This document shows positions 7,177 to 12,367 of a DNA stretch of 12,367 nt, one piece after another; position 1 is the stretch's first letter; each line of letters starts with the position of its first letter. The DNA is from Bacilli bacterium (GTDB lineage Bacteria > Bacillota_I > Bacilli_A > RF39 > UBA660): assembly GCA_017519965.1 (NCBI GenBank), contig JAFWRK010000055.1:1-12367 (forward strand), given 5' to 3'. The position numbers were made by a program, and so were the translations under genes. The notes beneath the pieces were generated by a model. It saw nothing but the letters and a program-made list of their open reading frames with translations. It searched no databases and had not been told where the DNA came from.

Positions 7177-7387
7177 ACTTATTAAATTTACTCATTGATT
7201 TCATCATTTGATTAATTTGTTTTTGATTAGGTTTTCTTCCCATTTGACTCATTAAAGTTTTAATCATTTCTTCATTTATAGGAGGATTATCTTTAATATA
7301 CTTTTGCATAAAGTGTCTTGCTAAGAAGAATCCTATTACTGCACCAATAATAATTCCTACTAATACTAATAAAATATCATGTAACAT
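7175..7387 (-). CDS. yneF: UPF0154 small membrane protein YneF
   Basis: A protein of 70 residues with one N-terminal transmembrane helix (about 4-25, with a GxxxGxxxGFFLAR pattern) followed by a cytoplasmic tail bearing the family signature: NPPINEEMIKTLMSQMGRKPNQKQINQMMKSM (about 39-66). Length and sequence pattern match B. subtilis YneF (72 residues) almost throughout. The molecular function of the family is not established. The position after sirA repeats the B. subtilis order. AGGAGATGAT precedes the ATG. A TAAAAT at 7411-7416, 23 bases before the start, may be a weak -10 of its own; otherwise it is expressed with sirA, since no terminator separates them. Confidence 0.93.
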   Translation of the reverse strand: MLHDILLVLVGIIIGAVIGFFLARHFMQKYIKDNPPINEEMIKTLMSQMGRKPNQKQINQMMKSMSKFNK

Positions 7388-7433
7388 TATATCATCTCCT
7401 CTTCTTCTTTATTTTATCTAATTATTTATTCAT

Positions 7434-7838
7434 TTACAAGTAGAAATAATTTGGTATTTCAAAATCACATACAAAATAATTACTTGAATAATTTTTTAGT
7501 ATATTAAAAAAGGAAGATTCTTTTTGTTCTGTTTCTAATTTGATATATGTATTTTTTACTTTTAATCTACTTATTTCATTTTTATAAAGTTGATTATAGT
7601 AATGAATATTATTCTTCTTAGAATATGGATATTCTCTATGTAATTTTACATATAAATCTCTATCTAAATCTTCTTTTTTTATTGGATTAGTTATTTGTTT
7701 TAATAATTGGTATCCATACTCTACTTCTTTGTTATTTAACTTATATATATTTTTTAATATTTTATATAGATTTAATTCTCTTCCTTTATATAGTTTTTTA
7801 AATTCATCTTTTATTTCAAATATAAAATAGACTCTCAT
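7434..7838 (-). CDS. sirA: SirA-like sporulation inhibitor of replication (DnaA-binding)
   Basis: In B. subtilis SirA (YneE) binds domain I of DnaA and blocks new rounds of replication as cells enter sporulation. This 134-residue protein fits in length (148 in B. subtilis), in its opening pattern YFIFEIKDEFKKLYKGRE, which matches SirA's YTYLIKEEFANHYFGRE, in the later YQLLKQITNPI (SirA IQYITQPI), and in a C-terminal FVCDFEIPNYF (SirA FLAFDF). The DnaA-contact Phe and Tyr of that first helix correspond to Phe13 and Tyr17 here. The gene lies between tkt and yneF, as in B. subtilis. ATG at 7838 is chosen over ATG at 7865 because AGGTGAT sits 3 bases before it, while the upstream ATG has no ribosome binding site; homology also begins here. 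An 11-bp inverted repeat flanks its start region. Confidence 0.8.
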   Translation of the reverse strand: MRVYFIFEIKDEFKKLYKGRELNLYKILKNIYKLNNKEVEYGYQLLKQITNPIKKEDLDRDLYVKLHREYPYSKKNNIHYYNQLYKNEISRLKVKNTYIKLETEQKESSFFNILKNYSSNYFVCDFEIPNYFYL

Positions 7839-7881
7839 ATAATCACCTATTAATAGATTAATCATATTATGAGTCTATTTT
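7824..7881 (-). promoter_or_regulatory. Inverted repeat flanking the sirA ribosome binding site
   Basis: AAAATAGACTC on the minus strand (7881-7871, just after the tkt stop) can pair perfectly with GAGTCTATTTT (7834-7824, codons 2-5 of sirA). The 36-base loop holds the AGGTGAT ribosome binding site and the ATG. A tkt-sirA read-through transcript could therefore fold over the start site. It could instead be a poor tkt terminator, but there is no clean U tract after the 3' arm. A transcript starting from the nearby CATAAT (7871-7866) would lack the 5' arm. Confidence 0.5.
7842..7848 (-). promoter_or_regulatory. Ribosome binding site that fixes the sirA start
   Basis: Minus-strand AGGTGAT, complementary to the 3' end of 16S rRNA (AUCACCU), lies 3 bases before ATG 7838-7836. 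The same 16 bases, TAGGTGATTATATGAG, occur at the mutL start. Confidence 0.8.
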
Positions 7882-7884
7882 TGT

Positions 7885-9873
7885 CTATTTAAGTAAGGAC
7901 TCTATTTTTTCTTCTAATGATTCTACATCGAATCCTACTTTTTTAAATATTTCTTCTTTACTTCCACTATATCCATAGTCATCTAGAGCGATTATATATT
8001 TACTATTAAATACTAATCTGGACCAGATATAGGATGTTCCAGCTTCTACTACTATTTTTCTTATTTCTACTGGAATTACACTTTCTATATATTCATCATC
8101 TTGATTTAGGAATGTTATTAGATTAGGTACTGATACTACTCTTATATATATTCCTTTTACTTCTAGATTTTTAGCTACTTGCAATACTTGATGTAACTCT
8201 TCTCCTGAAGACATTACTATGCCGTTAGGTTTCTTTATTGGTTCATAAGCAATATATGCACCTTTTTCTACTTCATTTACTTTTGTATTTTCTAATATCT
8301 TAGTTTTATTTCTAGAAAGAATAATTGCTGCTGGTTTATTATTCTTTAAAGCATTTTTATAGGCTCCTATTATTTCGTTGGCATCAGCTGGTCTATATAC
8401 ATCTAAATTTGGCATTGTTCTTAAGTGTGATAATTGTTCTACTGGTTGATGTGTTGGACCATCTTCACCTACACTTATTGAATCATGTGTAAATACATAT
8501 ACTACTGGTAAATTCATCATACAAGCCATACGAATAGCTGGTTTTAAATAATCTGAGAAACTTAAGAATGTTGATCCATATGGTCTAAATCCACATAGAG
8601 CTAATCCATTCATTATACATCCCATTGCATGTTCTCTTACTCCAAAGAATATATTTCTACCATTTCTATCTTCACTACTGAAGTCTCCTACACCTTCTAC
8701 ATATGTTTTATTTGCTGCAAAAAGATCGGCACTTCCACCGAATAATTCTAAATGATTAGGAACTAGTGAATTAAGAATCTTTCCAGATGTTACTCTTGTT
8801 GCTTCTAATCCATCTTCTGGTGGTTCATATATTAAATCATTTAACTTAATTTCTTTATTATCATTTATAAAGTATTCTAATAAGTCTTTTTTATCCTTAT
8901 CTAACTTTTCTACTCTATTATTGAATTCTTCTACTAAATTACTACATCTTTCATTAATAATATATCTAATATCATCTAATGATGCTTGTGATACTGTAAA
9001 TGGAATATCTCTTAATTTCATTTTTTCTTTAATACTTGTTATATCTTCTTTTGTTAATGGAGTTCCATGTACTTTGTTTGTTCCTTCTAAACTAGAATAT
9101 TTTCCTATTGTTGTTTTTATCTCTATTAATGTAGGTTTATCAGAACTTTGTTTAGCTTCTTTAATAGCTAAATCTATACTTTCAATATTATCTCCATCAT
9201 CTACTTGGATAACATTCCATCCTTGTGATATAAATCTCATAGATATATTTTCTGTAAATGTTTTATTTGTTTTTCCATCTAAGCATACATCATTTGAATC
9301 ATATAATACTATTAATTTATTTAGTTTTAAGTGTCCTGCTAAGGAACATGCTTCATATGATGCTCCTTCCATTAAGTCTCCATCACCAGCTAGTACATAA
9401 GTATAATAATCTATTACTTTATTATCATCTGTATTTAGAATATTTTCTTGTTTAGCTTCTGCTAAGGTCATTCCTACTGCGGTAGCTATTCCTTGTCCTA
9501 GAGGACCTGTAGACATATCTACTCCAGGAGTTTTATTATATTCTGGATGACCTGGTGTTATTGAATCCATTTTTCTAAATGATTTTAAATCATCTAATGA
9601 TATATCAAATCCTGCAAAATATAACATTGAATATAATAATGCTGATCCATGACCCGCACTCATTACAAATCTATCTCTATTAAAATATTTTGGATTAGTA
9701 GGATCAAAATTCAAATGATGAGCATATAAAGTATAGATAATAGGAGCTGCTCCTAATACAATACCTGGATGACCTGATTTAGCTTCATCTATCATATCAA
9801 TTCCTAGACATCTTATTTCGTCTATAATTTTTGTTTGATTGATTTCTGTTTCATCTTCTCTTTTAGTAATCAA
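7885..9873 (-). CDS. tkt: Transketolase
   Basis: Transketolase is the thiamine diphosphate enzyme that moves two-carbon ketol units between sugar phosphates in the non-oxidative pentose phosphate pathway. The 662 residues carry the substrate loop SGHPG (His35), GPLGQG (about 123-128), the cofactor motif GDGDLMEG (163-170) with the downstream NDVCLDG, FGVREHAMG with catalytic Glu414, and HDSISVGEDGPTHQP (His475). The C-terminal domain from about 540 is more divergent. The start is taken as TTG at 9873: a strong AAGGAG lies 8 bases before it, while the in-frame GTG three codons earlier overlaps the AAGGAG itself and so cannot use it. Promoter TGTTATAAT lies 21 bases upstream, directly after the ATPase stop. 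sirA follows after 46 bases with no clear terminator. Confidence 0.97.
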   Translation of the reverse strand: MITKREDETEINQTKIIDEIRCLGIDMIDEAKSGHPGIVLGAAPIIYTLYAHHLNFDPTNPKYFNRDRFVMSAGHGSALLYSMLYFAGFDISLDDLKSFRKMDSITPGHPEYNKTPGVDMSTGPLGQGIATAVGMTLAEAKQENILNTDDNKVIDYYTYVLAGDGDLMEGASYEACSLAGHLKLNKLIVLYDSNDVCLDGKTNKTFTENISMRFISQGWNVIQVDDGDNIESIDLAIKEAKQSSDKPTLIEIKTTIGKYSSLEGTNKVHGTPLTKEDITSIKEKMKLRDIPFTVSQASLDDIRYIINERCSNLVEEFNNRVEKLDKDKKDLLEYFINDNKEIKLNDLIYEPPEDGLEATRVTSGKILNSLVPNHLELFGGSADLFAANKTYVEGVGDFSSEDRNGRNIFFGVREHAMGCIMNGLALCGFRPYGSTFLSFSDYLKPAIRMACMMNLPVVYVFTHDSISVGEDGPTHQPVEQLSHLRTMPNLDVYRPADANEIIGAYKNALKNNKPAAIILSRNKTKILENTKVNEVEKGAYIAYEPIKKPNGIVMSSGEELHQVLQVAKNLEVKGIYIRVVSVPNLITFLNQDDEYIESVIPVEIRKIVVEAGTSYIWSRLVFNSKYIIALDDYGYSGSKEEIFKKVGFDVESLEEKIESLLK

Positions 9874-9881
9874 AAGAATCA

Positions 9882-9887
9882 CTCCTT
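9882..9887 (-). promoter_or_regulatory. Ribosome binding site that fixes the TTG start of tkt
   Basis: Minus-strand AAGGAG lies 8 bases from TTG (9873-9871). Its last G is the first base of the alternative in-frame GTG (9882-9880), which is therefore excluded as the start. No in-frame ATG occurs near this site. Confidence 0.85.
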
Positions 9888-9894
9888 TTCATGT

Positions 9895-9903
9895 ATTATA
9901 ACA
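9895..9903 (-). promoter_or_regulatory. Extended -10 promoter of tkt
   Basis: Minus-strand TGTTATAAT, a perfect TGnTATAAT, begins 5 bases after the ATPase TAG stop and ends 21 bases before the tkt TTG. A weak -35 candidate, ATAACA, lies 16 bases upstream inside the ATPase gene. There is no terminator between the ATPase gene and this promoter, so read-through is also expected. Confidence 0.7.
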
Positions 9904-9908
9904 TAGTA

Positions 9909-12367
9909 CTAATCTTTGTTATATCTAATTTTTTTATATATTTCCATTACAATTATTACTGTTAATGCCAAAAGCATTAATAATATCGTGTGTTCTATCG
10001 GTACTTGACCTGTTTTTAGGATACTTGATAAGAACTTAGATCTCATAACTATTATTTCTAATAAAATAGATCCTATTACTCCTAAATATACTATTTTATT
10101 ATCCTTTAAACTTTTAGATAAAATAGAATGTTTTTCACTTCTACAATTAAATACATGTGTATTTTGAACAAATACCATTAGAGCCATTATATATCCTCTA
10201 GCTAATGATATATCTACATTTACTACTTTTACTAAATAATAGAATAATCCTATTACTAATAATCCTATATATGTTCCTGATACAGCTATTTCTGTCATTA
10301 ATTCTTTATCAAATAATGATTCTTTAGGATCTCTAGGTCCTTCTTTCATAATATCTTTTTCTGGCTTTTCAAATGATAGTGATATATCTTGAATACCATC
10401 TGTTACTACATTCAACCATAGTAATTGTATTGCTACTAAAGGAGTTGGTAAATCTAGCATTAGTGCTATCATAAAGAAAAATATTTCTGCTAATCCGCAA
10501 GATATTAAAAAGTATGTAATTTTTCTTATATTAGAATAAGCAGTTCTACCTTCTTTAATACTTTTTACTATTGATGTAAAATTATCATCTATTACTATCA
10601 TATTTGCTGTTTCTTTAGCTACATCTGTTCCACTACCCATAGCAACACCAATATTGGCAGTTCTTAGTGCTGGAGCATCATTTACTCCATCTCCTGTTAC
10701 TGCTACAAATTCACCTTGTCTTTTTAGAGATTCAACTATTTCTAGTTTTTGTAATGGAGTTACTCTACTAAATACTTTTTTGCTTCGTATAAATACATCA
10801 AATTCTTTTTTATTTGCTAAGTACTTGTCTACTTCATCTCCTGTTGTAACTTCTTCCATACTATTTACTAATTTTAATTCTTTAGCAATTGCACATGCTG
10901 TTAGTGGATGATCTCCTGTAATCATTAATACATCTATACCAGCATTTCTACATTCTTTTATAGATGCAATTACTTCTTTTCTAATTGGATCAATAAAGGC
11001 TATTAATCCATAGAAAGTTAGATTCTTTATATCTTTTTCATCATATGAATCCTTTTTAGGTACTTCTCCTTTAGCTATAGCGATAACTCTATATCCATTA
11101 GAAGATAATTCTTCATTTTGTAGATTTATCTTTTTAGTATTAAATGTGTTTAATCCATATGATGAATTACACATTGATAATACTTTTTCTATAGATCCTT
11201 TAATAGTACAATAAGTTTTTCCATTCTCTTCATAAAATATTGCTGAATACTTATTCTCTGACTCATATGGTATTTCACTTATTTCTTTCATATTCTTAGT
11301 TGATACGTTTAATTTTTTACCTAATACTAAGAATGCTATATCTATAGAGTCTCCAATATAGTTTTTATCTACTAATTGAGCTTCATTATTAATTACACCC
11401 ATCTTAGCTATTTCTTTAGCTACTTTTAAATTATTACCTGTTACTGATCCTTTTGTTTCATATCCTACTCCACTTATTAGATATTCACTATTATCAGGTA
11501 ATATTATTTTCTTTGCTGTTTGTTCATTTACTGTAAGAGTTCCTGTTTTATCAGAGGCTATTACTGTACAACTCCCTAATGATTCAATTGAATATAACTT
11601 TTTAGCTATTACTCCTTTTTTAGCCATTTTATTTGATGCTATTGTAAGAGCCATAGTAAGGGCTAATGGTAATCCTTCAGGCATAGCTGATACTGATAAA
11701 GCTATAACTGATAAGAATATTTCTTCTGGTGATACTCCCTTATAATATAATAAAAATGTAATTATAATTGCTATTACTACTATTAATGCTGATATTTGTT
11801 TTGAAAATCTATCTACTCTTATAGTTAATGGCGATTTTTCTTCTTTTGTATTATGAATAGTATCTGCAATTCTTCCTATTTCTGTATTTAATCCAGTACT
11901 TGTAACTATTCCTCTACATTTTCCTGTTATTACATTAGTTGATGCAAATAACATATTACTTTGTTTATGAATAGATACTTCTTTTTTTATATCATTATCA
12001 TTTTTTACTACTGATACTGATTCTCCTGTTAGTGTTGATTCGTCTATTGTTAGATTATAACTATCTAATACTCTTATATCAGCAGGTACTTTGTCTCCAG
12101 GTTCTAGTAATACAATATCTCCTGGTACTAAATATACTGAATCTATTACTGCTTCTTTATTATCTCTAATTACTTTAGCATATACTTTAACTAAATTAGA
12201 TAGTGATTCTGCAGTAGTATTTGCTTTATTTTCTTCTACTACTCCAATGATTAAGTCTACTATTACAATGAAGAGAATAGCTAATGCATCTACTATTTCT
12301 CCTACTATTACTGAAGCAATAATTGCTACTAATAATAATAGAGTTATAGGTTCTATTAATTCATTAA
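9909..12367 (-). CDS. P-type IIA cation-translocating ATPase (calcium-pump type), N-terminus cut by the window edge
   Basis: The frame is open to the right edge, giving 818 visible residues; about 50-70 N-terminal residues should be missing. This is an ATP-driven membrane cation pump. Visible in order: M1-M2 (about 5-45), the actuator domain with TGES (113-116), M3, M4 with PEGL (229-232), DKTGTLT with the phosphorylated Asp272, the nucleotide domain with KGS, TGDHPLT (483-489), TGDGVNDAP (557-565), then M5-M10. M6 has LNVVTDG, matching the Asn, Thr and Asp ligands of the Ca2+ pump SERCA. M5 keeps the ion-binding Glu (627), but the residue matching SERCA Asn768 is Gly, and the M8 Glu908 position appears to be Gln in VFVQNTHVFN. 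Ca2+ is therefore likely but not assured; Mn2+ or another cation is possible. The stop is TAG; tkt follows. Confidence 0.93.
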   Translation of the reverse strand, partial: NELIEPITLLLLVAIIASVIVGEIVDALAILFIVIVDLIIGVVEENKANTTAESLSNLVKVYAKVIRDNKEAVIDSVYLVPGDIVLLEPGDKVPADIRVLDSYNLTIDESTLTGESVSVVKNDNDIKKEVSIHKQSNMLFASTNVITGKCRGIVTSTGLNTEIGRIADTIHNTKEEKSPLTIRVDRFSKQISALIVVIAIIITFLLYYKGVSPEEIFLSVIALSVSAMPEGLPLALTMALTIASNKMAKKGVIAKKLYSIESLGSCTVIASDKTGTLTVNEQTAKKIILPDNSEYLISGVGYETKGSVTGNNLKVAKEIAKMGVINNEAQLVDKNYIGDSIDIAFLVLGKKLNVSTKNMKEISEIPYESENKYSAIFYEENGKTYCTIKGSIEKVLSMCNSSYGLNTFNTKKINLQNEELSSNGYRVIAIAKGEVPKKDSYDEKDIKNLTFYGLIAFIDPIRKEVIASIKECRNAGIDVLMITGDHPLTACAIAKELKLVNSMEEVTTGDEVDKYLANKKEFDVFIRSKKVFSRVTPLQKLEIVESLKRQGEFVAVTGDGVNDAPALRTANIGVAMGSGTDVAKETANMIVIDDNFTSIVKSIKEGRTAYSNIRKITYFLISCGLAEIFFFMIALMLDLPTPLVAIQLLWLNVVTDGIQDISLSFEKPEKDIMKEGPRDPKESLFDKELMTEIAVSGTYIGLLVIGLFYYLVKVVNVDISLARGYIMALMVFVQNTHVFNCRSEKHSILSKSLKDNKIVYLGVIGSILLEIIVMRSKFLSSILKTGQVPIEHTILLMLLALTVIIVMEIYKKIRYNKD

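Noticed and set aside
2941..7433. Riboswitch, T-box or small RNA in the gaps between genes
   Set aside because: The gaps are at most about 65 bases and are fully occupied by terminators, -10 elements and ribosome binding sites.
7839..7865. Longer sirA start at ATG 7863-7865
   Set aside because: There is no ribosome binding site before it. The downstream ATG has AGGTGAT at close spacing, and similarity to SirA begins there.
7866..7871. CATAAT as a sirA promoter
   Set aside because: One mismatch from consensus, with no -35 or TG extension. Kept only as a possibility in the sirA hairpin entry.
8921..9455. Two overlapping plus-strand frames inside tkt
   Set aside because: Both are antisense to well-conserved transketolase sequence and lack ribosome binding sites.
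10654..10911. Plus-strand open frame inside the ATPase gene
   Set aside because: It is antisense to the conserved TGDGVND and TGDHPLT regions of the pump.
11952..11954. ATG as the start of the cation ATPase
   Set aside because: The frame continues upstream to the window edge and encodes M1-M2 and the TGES actuator motif, so this Met is internal.
1..12367. Many TTCTTC/CTTCTA-like short repeats on the plus strand
   Set aside because: They are the reverse complement of GAA, AAA, TTA and AGA codons in Glu/Lys/Leu-rich proteins, with no fixed period, so neither a CRISPR nor a tandem repeat.
1..12367. Reassignment of TGA to Trp
   Set aside because: Trp is encoded by TGG and all genes have supported starts and TAA/TAG stops without needing an in-frame TGA. 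Only the absence of TGA stops remains as a weak hint.

Overview
The window is a compact, very AT-rich stretch of bacterial chromosome. All ten genes lie on the minus strand, and the longest gap between genes is about 65 bases. Gene content (tkt-sirA-yneF, uvrC, mutL-miaA), AGGAG/AGGTGAT-type ribosome binding sites and strong A/T third-position bias point to a low-GC member of the Bacillota, probably class Bacilli. It may be one of the uncultured gut lineages near the Mollicutes (RF39-like); that placement is inference. Trp is encoded by TGG. The nine visible stops are five TAG and four TAA, with no TGA. No rRNA, tRNA, mobile element, CRISPR array or prophage gene was seen.

In transcription order (high to low coordinates): a P-type IIA cation ATPase whose N-terminus lies beyond the right edge; transketolase (tkt, TTG start); a SirA-like inhibitor of replication initiation; the small membrane protein YneF; excinuclease subunit UvrC; a type IV pilin-like prepilin; the mismatch-repair endonuclease MutL; the tRNA dimethylallyltransferase MiaA; a cytosolic transglutaminase-like protein of unknown function; and the start of a membrane-anchored or secreted protein cut by the left edge. 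tkt-sirA-yneF follows the Bacillus subtilis order tkt-yneE(sirA)-yneF, which supports the SirA call despite low similarity. The two repair genes, uvrC and mutL, are separated by the pilin gene; mutS is not in the window.

The regulatory layout is unusually regular. Six genes have a perfect TATAAT ending 20-24 bases before the start codon, four of them in the extended form TGnTATAAT, so transcripts should carry leaders of only about 13-17 bases. Four intrinsic terminator hairpins (after yneF, the pilin gene, mutL and the transglutaminase-like gene) each contain all or part of the stop codon in the stem, and three of these run almost directly into the next gene's promoter. miaA and the transglutaminase-like gene form a tight operon with an 8-base gap. 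A separate 11-bp inverted repeat flanks the sirA ribosome binding site and could control its translation.

Most of the window is ordinary housekeeping. The points most worth following are the divergent SirA with its start-site hairpin, the unassigned transglutaminase-like protein, the stop-codon/terminator overlaps, and the ATPase with altered ion-site residues.
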